The notes under the pieces are model-generated. The model was not told the DNA's origin. It did not search any database and worked only from the letters and a program-made list of their open reading frames with translations. The position numbers and the translations under genes are program-made. A DNA stretch of 64,000 bases from Flavobacterium endoglycinae (GTDB taxonomy: Bacteria; Bacteroidota; Bacteroidia; Flavobacteriales; Flavobacteriaceae), in NCBI RefSeq assembly GCF_017352115.1, contig NZ_CP071448.1, forward strand, positions 806,001 through 870,000, written 5' to 3'. Positions 35,622 to 43,563 of this stretch are shown piece by piece. Within the stretch, counting starts at the first letter, position 1. Each line of letters begins with the position of its first letter.

Positions 35622-36446
35622 ATGATAAATGATACTTTAGGAAACCTTGCTTTTACCTGCAAACCGGGAAGAATTTTGCTGATAACTGCTATTGTGGTTT
35701 TTATACTTTTTACAGCTGCTTCAGTTTTTATTTGTTTTACAACGATTCTCCCTATTGATGGTGTGCACTTTAGCGGTGATGTTTTTATAATTTACAAAAC
35801 AATTGCCCTTCTTATGGGGATTGGCATTTTGTTATTGTCAGTTGCCATTTATCTTTCCAAAAAGCCTATTTTTTCTTTATATCAAAATGGAATCGTTTCG
35901 TCGTTTAATGCAGTCGAAAAAAAACTGTATTTTGATGAAATAAAAGACATTTACCCATATACATCTGGAAAAAAACTTTTTATGCCTAACAATATTATGT
36001 TTAGAGGATCTGATCAAGATTCTTGGCAGGTTATTTCTCCTGATTATTCCAATAATATTGAAGCTTTAGATTTTATAATCGATCAGCATGCGTCACAGTA
36101 CACACCAAAAATCGTAGAACAGTTAAAAAACGGCGAGGAAGTCACTTTTCATTATATGAATTTACAGCAAAAACTATTAAATCAGTTTTTCGTTGTCAGC
36201 AATAAATCATTCCAAAATATTGATTCTAAAAGTTTCAGATTATTTAAAGATAAAATCATTAAAGATGATAATGTTTACCATTTTGATGATTTTAGACGCA
36301 TTACTCTTAATACTATCTTGAATACTATTAATTTTATCAACTACGAAGGCAAAATAGTTTTATCCTTTACACATACCTTAATCTTTAGCCGAAATACTTT
36401 TATGGATGCTATTAGAGAATTCAATAAAGAAAAAGTAGAGTTTTAA
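35622..36446 (+). CDS. hypothetical membrane protein with two N-terminal helices
   Basis: 274 residues. Two hydrophobic segments at about residues 18-42 and 57-82 anchor a large cytoplasmic domain. That domain has PIFSLYQNGIVSSFNAVEKKLYFDEI, typical of PH-like domain proteins found in membrane-anchored bacterial families. No catalytic motif. It is followed after 13 nt by a secreted-protein gene, probably one operon. Family not named with confidence. Confidence 0.75.
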   Translation: MINDTLGNLAFTCKPGRILLITAIVVFILFTAASVFICFTTILPIDGVHFSGDVFIIYKTIALLMGIGILLLSVAIYLSKKPIFSLYQNGIVSSFNAVEKKLYFDEIKDIYPYTSGKKLFMPNNIMFRGSDQDSWQVISPDYSNNIEALDFIIDQHASQYTPKIVEQLKNGEEVTFHYMNLQQKLLNQFFVVSNKSFQNIDSKSFRLFKDKIIKDDNVYHFDDFRRITLNTILNTINFINYEGKIVLSFTHTLIFSRNTFMDAIREFNKEKVEF

Positions 36447-36459
36447 TACCTCCGATACA

Positions 36460-37020
36460 ATGAAGTCTTATTTACTTGTGCTTGCAACGCTTTTTCTATG
36501 TTTTTCCTCATGGGCTCAATCAGCTCAAAATTATCAATCCTACACAAACCGAATCACCAAGTTTTCAAAACCTGCCAGAATACTTCATAATAATGTGAAT
36601 GCTCAGGGAAATGGCAATATCGAATTTACAAATTCTAAAAACCAGATACTTCGTTTTCGATTAAATAACCATAAAGTACAGCCGGGATCTTGCCAAATTG
36701 CTTTTGAAATATATTATTATGAAAATAAGTATTTGAACAAAATTGAATCATACGATATTAAAGGAAATTTAATTGGATGCGATTTAAAATTAGATGGAGA
36801 AGCAGTAACCCAATTTATCATCGAAAAACCTACTCTTTATTTAAAGAAAAAGAAATTAATTGATAATGCAGATGGCAATATCGAAATGAATGACACCAAA
36901 GAAAAGATCATTCGTGTACTGATATTTGATGCCAATAACAGACCCATACTACAACTGCAGCCTGCTTATATTTCTAGTAAAGAATTTTGGCAATATAATA
37001 GTAGAATGTCTTGGCCATAG
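36460..37020 (+). CDS. secreted hypothetical protein
   Basis: 186 residues with signal peptide MKSYLLVLATLFLCFSSWAQ. The mature protein is beta-rich (NGNIEFTNSKNQILRFRLNNH, CQIAFEIYYYENKY) without recognised motifs. Probably co-transcribed with the membrane protein 13 nt upstream. Function unknown. Confidence 0.75.
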   Translation: MKSYLLVLATLFLCFSSWAQSAQNYQSYTNRITKFSKPARILHNNVNAQGNGNIEFTNSKNQILRFRLNNHKVQPGSCQIAFEIYYYENKYLNKIESYDIKGNLIGCDLKLDGEAVTQFIIEKPTLYLKKKKLIDNADGNIEMNDTKEKIIRVLIFDANNRPILQLQPAYISSKEFWQYNSRMSWP

Positions 37021-37123
37021 TTTTTAATTGTTAATTAACTTCAATAAGCAAAATCTAAGATTATTATAACAAAATGTTATTGGCCTTTGAATAAATTTGT
37101 GGCGTTATTTTTGAATAAAATAC

Positions 37124-37131
37124 TACATTTG
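37124..37131 (+). promoter_or_regulatory. -7 promoter element for the DUF4197 gene
   Basis: Exact TAnnTTTG match (TACATTTG), 21 nt before the ATG at 37153. It argues against a longer reading frame starting at 37087. Confidence 0.6.
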
Positions 37132-37152
37132 AAACTTAAACAAATCCCCACA

Positions 37153-37872
37153 ATGAAAAAGATTTTATTATTAGCCGTTGCATTTTCACTTACCTCTTGT
37201 GCACAGGTACAACAAACTCTAAATCAATTCCCTCAAATATCTTCTCAGGTTCCTGGAGTTGGAGGCGTAGACATTGCTTCTGGATTAAGAGAAGCACTTA
37301 ACAAAGGAATTACACAGCAAGTGAGTAAATTAACCGCAGTAGATGGCTTTTATAAAAATGAAGCTGTAAAAATTCTAATGCCAGAAGAACTGCAAAAAGT
37401 AGACGCCACTTTAAGAAAAGTCGGGTTGAGTTCTCTTGCCGATGAAGGTATTAAAATGCTAAACCGCGCTGCCGAAGATGCCGTAAAAGAAGCTACTCCG
37501 ATTTTCGTTTCGGCTGTAAAAAATATGTCATTTACAGATGCAAAAAATATCCTTTTAGGAAATGACAGCGCTGCAACTACGTACTTACAAGGAACTACAA
37601 CTACAGCTTTATATTCAAAATTCAATCCTGTAATTAAAAGCTCTTTTGAAAAAGTAGGTGCCGATGCCGTGTGGACAAAAATCATCAATAAATACAACAC
37701 CATACCATTGGTAAAAAAGGTAAATCCAGATTTAACAGATTATACAACCAATCAGGCTTTATCAGGTGTTTTTAAAATGATTGCTGTAGAAGAAAAAGAA
37801 ATCCGTAACAATATCAGCGCCAGAACAACTCCTTTATTGAAAAGTGTTTTTGCCCTGCAAGACGGAAAATAG
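37153..37872 (+). CDS. DUF4197 domain lipoprotein
   Basis: 239 residues from the ATG at 37153; an in-frame extension upstream would overlap the -7 element and hide the signal sequence. The N-terminus MKKILLLAVAFSLTSCAQ is a lipoprotein signal. The rest is the helical DUF4197 domain: GLREALNKGITQQVSKL, YKNEAVKILMPEELQKV, TDAKNILLGNDSAATTYLQ. The family is common in Bacteroidota and Proteobacteria; its role is not established. Single gene. Confidence 0.92.
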   Translation: MKKILLLAVAFSLTSCAQVQQTLNQFPQISSQVPGVGGVDIASGLREALNKGITQQVSKLTAVDGFYKNEAVKILMPEELQKVDATLRKVGLSSLADEGIKMLNRAAEDAVKEATPIFVSAVKNMSFTDAKNILLGNDSAATTYLQGTTTTALYSKFNPVIKSSFEKVGADAVWTKIINKYNTIPLVKKVNPDLTDYTTNQALSGVFKMIAVEEKEIRNNISARTTPLLKSVFALQDGK

Positions 37873-37886
37873 TTTTTTTATACCTG

Positions 37887-37910
37887 CCAAGGCTCAAAGT
37901 TGCAAAGGTT
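37887..37910. repeat. octamer array, three CNAAGNNN units
   Basis: CCAAGGCT, CAAAGTTG and CAAAGGTT in register directly after the DUF4197 stop. Same C-N-(A/G)-A-G core as the arrays near 38951, 48261, 49912 and 50142. Confidence 0.7.
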
Positions 37911-37997
37911 TATCTTCTCGAATCTTTCATAATTTTCAACATCTATATTGCAGTTAAACAAATTAACGATTAACCGATTAAACCAAAACAAACCAAA

Positions 37998-38852
37998 ATG
38001 CAAAAAATAACCATTCTGATTCACTGTAAAGACCAAAAAGGTATTATTGCCGCAGTGACTGCTTTTATTGCCAGAGTAGAAGGAAATATTATTTATATCG
38101 ATCAGCATGTTGATGTCGAGCAGAATGTCTTTTTTATGCGATTGGAATGTGAATTTACCAATCACAGAAATACAATCGATGATATAAAAGCTGAATTTGA
38201 AAAAACACTTGCTGTGGATTTCAATATGTCATGGGATTTGTACAATCAAGAACAAAAACCCAAAATGGCATTGTTTGTTTCTAAATACGACCACTGTTTA
38301 TTTGATATTTTAGGCCGATACAGCGCCGACGAATTAAATGTTGAAATTCCAGTGATCATAAGCAATCACAATGATTTAAGAGGAATTGCCGAACGCTTTG
38401 ATATTCCGTTTCACTGTGTTCCTTTTACAAAAGACAATAAAGAGGAAGGTGAAGCCAAACAAATTGAATTATTACGAAAATACGATATCAATTTTATTGT
38501 TTTAGCCCGCTACATGCAAATTATAACACCAAAGTTGATTGAACTTTACGAAAATAGAATTATAAATATCCACCATTCGTTTTTGCCAGCTTTTCCGGGC
38601 GCAAAACCTTATCATTCGGCTTTTAAACGCGGCGTGAAAATTATTGGTGCAACAAGCCATTACGTAACCGAAGAATTAGACGAAGGTCCAATTATTGAAC
38701 AGGATATTGCCAGAGTTTCACATATTCATTCTGTTGAAGATTTTATCATGAAAGGACGTGATTTAGAGCGAATAGTTTTGGCAAGAGCAATTAAATTACA
38801 TTCCGAAAGAAAAACAATGGTGTATAGTAATAAGACAGTTGTTTTTTCTTAG
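37998..38852 (+). CDS. purU: formyltetrahydrofolate deformylase
   Basis: Hydrolyses 10-formyl-THF to THF and formate, supplying formate for purine synthesis and balancing the one-carbon pool. 284 residues: an N-terminal ACT regulatory domain (ITILIHCKDQKGIIAAVTAFIARVEG, about residues 3-80), then a formyltransferase-fold domain with ARYMQII, INIHHSFLPAFPGAKPYHSAF and HYVTEELDEGPII, which hold the catalytic Asn, His and Asp. Length and order match PurU, not PurN (no ACT domain there). Single gene with terminator and repeat arrays after it. Confidence 0.94.
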   Translation: MQKITILIHCKDQKGIIAAVTAFIARVEGNIIYIDQHVDVEQNVFFMRLECEFTNHRNTIDDIKAEFEKTLAVDFNMSWDLYNQEQKPKMALFVSKYDHCLFDILGRYSADELNVEIPVIISNHNDLRGIAERFDIPFHCVPFTKDNKEEGEAKQIELLRKYDINFIVLARYMQIITPKLIELYENRIINIHHSFLPAFPGAKPYHSAFKRGVKIIGATSHYVTEELDEGPIIEQDIARVSHIHSVEDFIMKGRDLERIVLARAIKLHSERKTMVYSNKTVVFS

Positions 38853-38990
38853 GTGCAAAGTTTTTTAAAAAGAATTATACTTTGCTTTTATAATAACAAA
38901 ACCCGACAGTTTAAAAAACTTGTCGGGTTTTATTTTTATTAATGTTTAAAAACCTCTTAACCTTTACAACTTTGTACTCTTAACCTAGCT
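38848..38990. repeat. inverted octamer arrays flanking a terminator
   Basis: Plus-orientation units CTTAGGTG and CAAAGTTT (38848-38863, overlapping the purU stop), then the terminator, then opposite-orientation units (AACCTCTT, AACCTTTA, CAACTTTG) at 38951-38990. The two halves are imperfectly complementary. Confidence 0.6.
38898..38936 (+). terminator. intrinsic terminator of purU
   Basis: AAACCCGACA (38899-38908) and TGTCGGGTTT (38921-38930) with T-rich tail. Confidence 0.93.
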
Positions 38991-39023
38991 TTACAATATT
39001 CAAAAATAGGTTTCTAAAAATCT

Positions 39024-39174
39024 TAACTTATGGTCAACAAAGTAATAACAAAACCTTAACAGCATAAGATTGATATATGTCGGACATTTGTAATGTAATA
39101 AACTGGTTATTTATTATTTTGGTTTTGGTTAGTTAAATGATGCCGGCGTCTTCGAGATGCCGGCATTCTTTTTT
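39024..39174 (+). ncRNA. candidate small RNA gene, copy 1
   Basis: No reading frame. Nearly the same 150 bp recurs at 39338-39489. It contains a promoter-like GACATTTG (39083-39090), about 45 nt of conserved T/G-rich sequence (TGGTTATTTATTATTTTGG) and a strong terminator: TGCCGGC (39141-39147) with GCCGGCA (39159-39165), inner TCT/AGA pairing, then T-run. The predicted transcript is about 75-85 nt. The A/T-rich spacer between the two copies is not conserved, which argues that the repeated part is the functional unit. Confidence 0.6.
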
Positions 39175-39212
39175 AGATAAATTCTGATGGATTATTTAGA
39201 TTCCAATGAAAA

Positions 39213-39330
39213 AATTCCAAATTCTAAATTCTTGTAAAATTCCAATTTAAAAGTAACTCACATAAAAAATTCCAAATTCCAATTGCGAAGTTGGATTTTG
39301 GAATTTAAATATTGGAATTTATTTTCCCAA
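39213..39330. repeat. AATTCNA heptamers and inverted partner
   Basis: Between the two candidate RNA copies: AATTCCA, AATTCTA and AATTCTT in register at 39213-39233, two more AATTCCA at 39268-39281, and the complementary TTGGAATT-type strings near 39290-39330. Period 7 as at 12420. Confidence 0.6.
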
Positions 39331-39337
39331 TACACAT

Positions 39338-39489
39338 TAACTTATATTCAACAAAGTAATAACAAGATCTTAACAGCTTAAGATTGATATATTTCGGACA
39401 TTTGTAATGTAATAAACTGGTTATTTATTATTTTGGTTTTGGTTAGTTAAATAATGCCGGCGTCTTCGAGATGTCGGCATTCTTTTTTT
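39338..39489 (+). ncRNA. candidate small RNA gene, copy 2
   Basis: Second copy of the element at 39024-39174, differing at roughly a dozen positions. In the terminator stem one C is replaced by T (GTCGGCA instead of GCCGGCA), which turns a G-C pair into G-U and keeps the stem. The promoter-like GACATTTG and the central TGGTTATTTATTATTTTGG are unchanged. Confidence 0.6.
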
Positions 39490-39512
39490 ACAACTATTTG
39501 CTTTGAACATAT

Positions 39513-39652
39513 TTTAACCGCAAAGAGCGCTAAGTTTTCTCCAAAGTATTATGAATACAAACGCAAAGTTCGCAAAGCTATCACAGCTTTGCGAACTTTG
39601 CGTTTTATAAAATTACTCCACGTAAAAAATCTTAGCGCTCTTTGCGGTTAAA
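39513..39652. repeat. 140-bp nested palindrome of period-9 units
   Basis: Outer arms at 39513-39534 and 39631-39652 are perfect 22-bp complements (core AACCGCAAAGAGCGCTAAG). An inner hairpin of two perfect 19-bp arms, ACGCAAAGTTCGCAAAGCT at 39561-39579 and its complement at 39585-39603, lies in the middle. The unit is CGCWAAGNN. It lies between the second RNA copy and the convergent gene ending at 39690. Confidence 0.9.
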
Positions 39653-39689
39653 TTCACATTCCAACAATTTGAAACCTGAAACAAAAAAA

Positions 39690-40490
39690 CTAATTTTTAA
39701 GCCTCTCATGTAGAAGTTTAAAATACTGGAAAGCTTTTAAAAGTCGGCTGCCGTGCCAAGAGAACATTTCACCATCTACGAAAATGGTTTTGGCATGATG
39801 GGTGAATCTTCCTATTTCAAAAGCGTCTTCTTCTTTAAAAGGATACGGTTCAGAAGAAAGAAATACAATATCTGGATCACCTTCGAGACGCATCTTCTTT
39901 AATTCGATTTCAGGATAACGGCCTTTATCTTCGTAAATATTTTTAAAATGATTGAGTTTTAGCAACTCATTTATATAGGTATCATTTCCGGCAACCATAT
40001 ATGGATTCTTCCAAATAAAATAAGCGGCTTTTTTAACAGCAATATCTTGAATGTATTTTTTGAAATCGCTCAAGGCGAAAGATAATTTATCATTCCACTT
40101 TTGCGCTTCGGTTCTGCAGTTGAATAACTGTCCGAAGTCGGTTATCATCTGGAAATTATCTTCAATAGAAACTATATTCGTTACCCACACTGGACAAATT
40201 GTACGCAATTGTTCGACAATTTCGATTGTATTTTCTTCTTTATTACAAATAATAATATCGGGTTCTAGAAGCTTTATTTTTTCAAAGTGGATTTTTTTCG
40301 TACCACCCACCATTTTTTTGGTTGATTTGAAATGAAACGGATGGACACAGAACTTCGTAATTCCGATGATTTTTTCTTCTAAACCTAAATCATATAATAA
40401 TTCAGTTTGCGAAGGAACAAGCGAAATAATACGTTTTGGAGGCGTTTCAAAAGAATGAATCGTTCCTATTTGGTCGGTTAATTGTTTCAT
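39690..40490 (-). CDS. periplasmic-binding-fold metal/cobalamin receptor-like protein
   Basis: 266 residues of the BtuF/helical-backbone metal-receptor superfamily: PPKRIISLVPSQTELLYDLGLEEKIIGIT, then LEPDIIICNKEEN, KKAAYFIWKNPYMVAGNDTYINELL and DPDIVFLSSEPYPF. No signal peptide is seen, as in many Bacteroidota members labelled only as helical backbone metal receptor. ABC permease and ATPase genes are not adjacent, so the ligand (cobalamin, heme or siderophore) and role are unclear. Confidence 0.88.
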   Translation of the reverse strand: MKQLTDQIGTIHSFETPPKRIISLVPSQTELLYDLGLEEKIIGITKFCVHPFHFKSTKKMVGGTKKIHFEKIKLLEPDIIICNKEENTIEIVEQLRTICPVWVTNIVSIEDNFQMITDFGQLFNCRTEAQKWNDKLSFALSDFKKYIQDIAVKKAAYFIWKNPYMVAGNDTYINELLKLNHFKNIYEDKGRYPEIELKKMRLEGDPDIVFLSSEPYPFKEEDAFEIGRFTHHAKTIFVDGEMFSWHGSRLLKAFQYFKLLHERLKN

Positions 40491-40515
40491 GTTTATTTAA
40501 GAAGAAGTTTTTTCA

Positions 40516-40607
40516 GCCACGAATTCACTAATTTTTTTATTCGTGTAGATTTTAGTTGCGAATTTCACTAATTCCTCAAATTAAAAAGAAATTCGAGAAT
40601 TCGTGTC
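40516..40607. repeat. inverted CACGAATT octamers
   Basis: GCCACGAATTCACTAATT at 40516-40533 and AATTCGAGAATTCGTG at 40590-40605 are largely complementary arms built from two 8-bp units each, 56 bp apart. They fill the gap between pyrF and the upstream gene. A sister element is at 61569-61682. Confidence 0.75.
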
Positions 40608-40616
40608 TAACAATTA

Positions 40617-41444
40617 TTAAACCTGAAACTTCAAATCAATAATCTCTTCCATTTCTTTTTGTACTTTGAGAGCTTCTTCCCTTGCCTTTTCAGCAAAATC
40701 AGTTCCTTTTGAAGCATAGATAATTGCTCTTGCTGAGTTTACCAAAAGTCCCACTTTATCATTCATTCCGTATTTGCAAACTTCAGACAAACTTCCGCCT
40801 TGAGCGCCAATTCCTGGAACCAACAAGAAACTGTCTGGAACAATTTTTCTGATTTCAGTAAAATATTCGGCTTTAGTAGCTCCGACTACGTACATTAAGT
40901 TTTCGCTATTTTTCCACGTTTTAGAAGTTTCTAAAACTTGTTTGTAAAGCTCTTGTCCGTTTGTATTTAAGGTCTGAAAATCAAATGCTCCTTCATTTGA
41001 TGTTAGAGCCAGCATAATAGTATGTTTATTTTCGAAAGCCAAGAAAGGTTCAACCGAATCTTTCCCCATATAAGGAGCAACTGTTACACTATCAAAATTT
41101 AAATCTTCAAAAAAAGCTTTGGCATACATACTCGAAGTGTTTCCTATATCACCTCTTTTGGCATCGGCAATCGTAAAAATATCTGGATAATTCTCGTTGA
41201 TGTAATTAATTGTTTTTTGCAGCGACATCCAGCCTTTTATTCCATATGCTTCAAAAAAAGCGGTATTAGGTTTATATCCAACCGTTAAATCGTGTGTAGC
41301 GTCGATGATGGCTTTATTAAATTCGAAAATTGGATCTTCGGTTTCTAATAAATGCTGTGGAATCTTAGTAAGATCTGGATCTAAACCTACGCATAAAAAT
41401 GATTTTTTTTGAAGAATTTGTTCGTGCAGTTGTTGTGTTGTCAT
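40617..41444 (-). CDS. pyrF: orotidine 5'-phosphate decarboxylase
   Basis: Last step of UMP synthesis: decarboxylates OMP. 275 residues from the ATG at 41444 ([10 protein letters not shown]); the longer frame starts upstream of the -7 region and is unlikely. This is the type 2 form of about 270 residues: [14 protein letters not shown], the catalytic lysine in [14 protein letters not shown], and the phosphate-binding end [11 protein letters not shown] with [11 protein letters not shown]. Cytoplasmic, single gene. Confidence 0.95.
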   Translation of the reverse strand: MTTQQLHEQILQKKSFLCVGLDPDLTKIPQHLLETEDPIFEFNKAIIDATHDLTVGYKPNTAFFEAYGIKGWMSLQKTINYINENYPDIFTIADAKRGDIGNTSSMYAKAFFEDLNFDSVTVAPYMGKDSVEPFLAFENKHTIMLALTSNEGAFDFQTLNTNGQELYKQVLETSKTWKNSENLMYVVGATKAEYFTEIRKIVPDSFLLVPGIGAQGGSLSEVCKYGMNDKVGLLVNSARAIIYASKGTDFAEKAREEALKVQKEMEEIIDLKFQV

Positions 41445-41465
41445 ATTGCTTTTTTTGTTGTGCGG

Positions 41466-41473
41466 CAAAATTA
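41466..41473 (-). promoter_or_regulatory. -7 promoter element for pyrF
   Basis: Reads TAATTTTG on the minus strand, exact TAnnTTTG, 21 nt before the ATG at 41444. Confidence 0.6.
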
Positions 41474-41599
41474 CAAATAATATTAATGTATTGCGAATTT
41501 GAGCTTCACATTGGATTCATATAACATCTTAGAAAAATTGTGTAAAATTAAATGCGTAGTCGTCATCTAATTTTGATTTGTAACCTACAAAAAGAAATT

Positions 41600-42073
41600 A
41601 TGACTCCAAATATCGGAATATCGGCTGCGAACCTTAAAAAAAGCACAACCATATTAGCTACTATTTTATCGAACGAAATGACTCTTTATGTAAAAACAAG
41701 AAAATTTCACTGGAATATTTCAGGAAATAGCTTCATGGAATTGCATAAACTATTCGAAGATCAATATAGAATTCTAGAAGCTAATATTGATGAAGTAGCC
41801 GAAAGAATCAGCCAGCTTGGCGAAAAAACGATTGGAACCATGAAAGAGTTTATCGAAAACTCAACACTAAAAGAATCTCCAAAAGAATATGCTTCACAAA
41901 AACATATGCTGGAAGAACTTTTAGAAAATCACGAACAGCTGGTTACTGAATTTAGAGATTACATTCCGATTTTTGAAAATGAAACCAAAGACGCAGGTTC
42001 TGCTGATTTTGTAACCGGATTGCTGCAGGAGCATGAAAAAATGGCTTGGATTCTGCGCCGTTATCAGGTTTAA
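41600..42073 (+). CDS. dps: Dps-type ferritin-like DNA protection protein
   Basis: 157 residues from the ATG at 41600. A four-helix ferritin-like protein that oxidises iron with peroxide and, in many species, coats DNA in stationary phase. Ferroxidase ligands are in place: RKFHWNISGNSFMELHKLFE (His) and YRILEANIDEVAERI (Asp/Glu). First gene of a cluster with CsbD, two-component and small membrane-protein genes, which together look like a stress or envelope-protection group. Confidence 0.92.
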   Translation: MTPNIGISAANLKKSTTILATILSNEMTLYVKTRKFHWNISGNSFMELHKLFEDQYRILEANIDEVAERISQLGEKTIGTMKEFIENSTLKESPKEYASQKHMLEELLENHEQLVTEFRDYIPIFENETKDAGSADFVTGLLQEHEKMAWILRRYQV

Positions 42074-42177
42074 AAGCAAAAATGTGAATTATGCAAATTA
42101 ACCGGGAATTAATGTAAAAAGGTCTCAATTTTAAAACAGAACTTTACTTTACTATTAATTACAAACAAAATGCAATC

Positions 42178-42363
42178 ATGAATACCACAGAAATAAAAGG
42201 AAACTGGAATGAGTTGAAAGGCAAACTAAAGCAGAAATATGCTGAGCTGACAGACGATGATTTGATGTTTGCTGAAGGAAAAGAAGACGAAATGTACGGA
42301 AGACTTCAGCAGAAACTGGGAAAAACAAAAGAGGAATTTCATCAAATCCTGTCAGAATTGTAA
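42178..42363 (+). CDS. CsbD family stress protein
   Basis: 61-residue helical protein, the full CsbD pattern: [55 protein letters not shown]. CsbD proteins are general-stress induced in many bacteria; the molecular role is not settled. Follows Dps by about 100 nt and is followed by a strong terminator. Confidence 0.92.
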   Translation: MNTTEIKGNWNELKGKLKQKYAELTDDDLMFAEGKEDEMYGRLQQKLGKTKEEFHQILSEL

Positions 42364-42383
42364 GTCTTTAAGACTCAATCAGG

Positions 42384-42424
42384 AAATACCGTCTAGTAAA
42401 GCAATATTAGACGGTATTTTTTTG
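42384..42424 (+). terminator. intrinsic terminator
   Basis: AAATACCGTCTA and TAGACGGTATTT form a 12-bp stem, then T-run. Confidence 0.95.
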
Positions 42425-42524
42425 AAGATTTTACTTCTTTTTGCATCAATTTCTACATTCTAAAACACATTAAACACTGTAACCACGAATAATTTAATTA
42501 TCTTTAACCAAAATTTTCTAAAAA

Positions 42525-43076
42525 ATGAAGCTATTTATAAAGTTCGACATAAATACCATTTGTTCGCTTTATCTCAAACAAAACCTCGATCAGCAAGGCA
42601 TTAATTTTACCAGTCTGGGTTTTGGGGAGATTGAGATTGACGACAATCTGGATGCAGATGCACTCGAAGCTTTAAAAAATAATTTAAGTCCGTGCGGATT
42701 TGAAGTAGTTGAAAATCAGAAAAGCGTCTTAGTTCAAAAAATAAAAGATGCTATAATCGAATTGGTTTTTATGGAAGACAGCAACAATTATAAAAGTTCT
42801 GTTTTTCTAGCCGAAAAACTCAACCATAGTTATGGCTATTTATCTAATGTTTTTTCTGAAGTAACGTATTCTTCTATTGAAAACTTTATTATCTTACAGA
42901 AAATTGAAAGAGCAAAACAATTAATTATTATCAATGAAATGAGCTTAACCGAAATTGCTTTCTTGCTAAACTACTCAAGTGTAGCGCATTTAAGCACGCA
43001 GTTTAAGAATACGACTGGTATTACGCCGTCGGCATTTCAGCGAATAATTAAAAAACGAAGAGAAAATTTAAAATAA
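42525..43076 (+). CDS. AraC-type HTH regulator with ferredoxin-like N-terminus
   Basis: 183 residues. The N-terminal part (LFIKFDINTICSLYLKQNLDQ...FGEIEIDD) resembles the small HMA/ferredoxin-like fold that precedes an AraC-type HTH in a common Bacteroidota family. The C-terminal domain has the two helix pairs SVFLAEKLNHSYGYLSNVFSE and SLTEIAFLLNYSSVAHLSTQF. No cupin. It precedes a response regulator (21 nt) and histidine kinase (16 nt), so these three may be one unit for stress signalling. Confidence 0.85.
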   Translation: MKLFIKFDINTICSLYLKQNLDQQGINFTSLGFGEIEIDDNLDADALEALKNNLSPCGFEVVENQKSVLVQKIKDAIIELVFMEDSNNYKSSVFLAEKLNHSYGYLSNVFSEVTYSSIENFIILQKIERAKQLIIINEMSLTEIAFLLNYSSVAHLSTQFKNTTGITPSAFQRIIKKRRENLK

Positions 43077-43097
43077 AAACCCAAATACCACACTAAA

Positions 43098-43547
43098 ATG
43101 CAAAAAAACGCATTAAACATTTTACTGGCAGATGATGATGAAGATGACCGCCTTTTTTTTAAAGACGCTTTCGAGGAAATTAAAATACAAACAAACGTAG
43201 AGTTTGTGCATGACGGAATGCAGTTAATGGATTATTTATTAAATCCAGATAATAAACTTCCGGATATTTTGTTTCTGGATTTAAATATGCCAAAGAAAAC
43301 TGGTAAAGAGTGTTTGATTGAAATTAAAAAAACAGATCATCTTAAAAACATTATTATTGCCATCTATTCTACTTCTTCATCTGAAGAAGATATTGAAGAT
43401 ACTTTTATTCAGGGTGCCAATATTTATATCAAAAAGCCAAGCGATTTTAATACGCTTAAAAAAATAATTAATGAAGTCGTGACCGTAAACTGGCACTATC
43501 ATACCTCTGGGTTAAACCGTGATAATTTCTTGCTGCGACTAAAATAA
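43098..43547 (+). CDS. response regulator, single receiver domain
   Basis: 149 residues, one CheY-like receiver domain: acidic pocket LADDDEDD, phosphorylatable Asp61 in LFLDLNMPKKTGK, Thr/Ser in IYSTSSSEED and lysine in YIKKPSDF. No output domain, so it passes phosphate on or acts by protein contact, as in Rcp1-type regulators that pair with phytochrome-like kinases. Adjacent to its likely cognate kinase. Confidence 0.93.
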   Translation: MQKNALNILLADDDEDDRLFFKDAFEEIKIQTNVEFVHDGMQLMDYLLNPDNKLPDILFLDLNMPKKTGKECLIEIKKTDHLKNIIIAIYSTSSSEEDIEDTFIQGANIYIKKPSDFNTLKKIINEVVTVNWHYHTSGLNRDNFLLRLK

Positions 43548-43563
43548 AAATAATAGTACACCA

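Noticed and set aside
39024..39489. Duplicate region as a tRNA or riboswitch
   Set aside because: No acceptor-stem or anticodon structure, and no gene follows that a riboswitch would control; the terminator ends the element.
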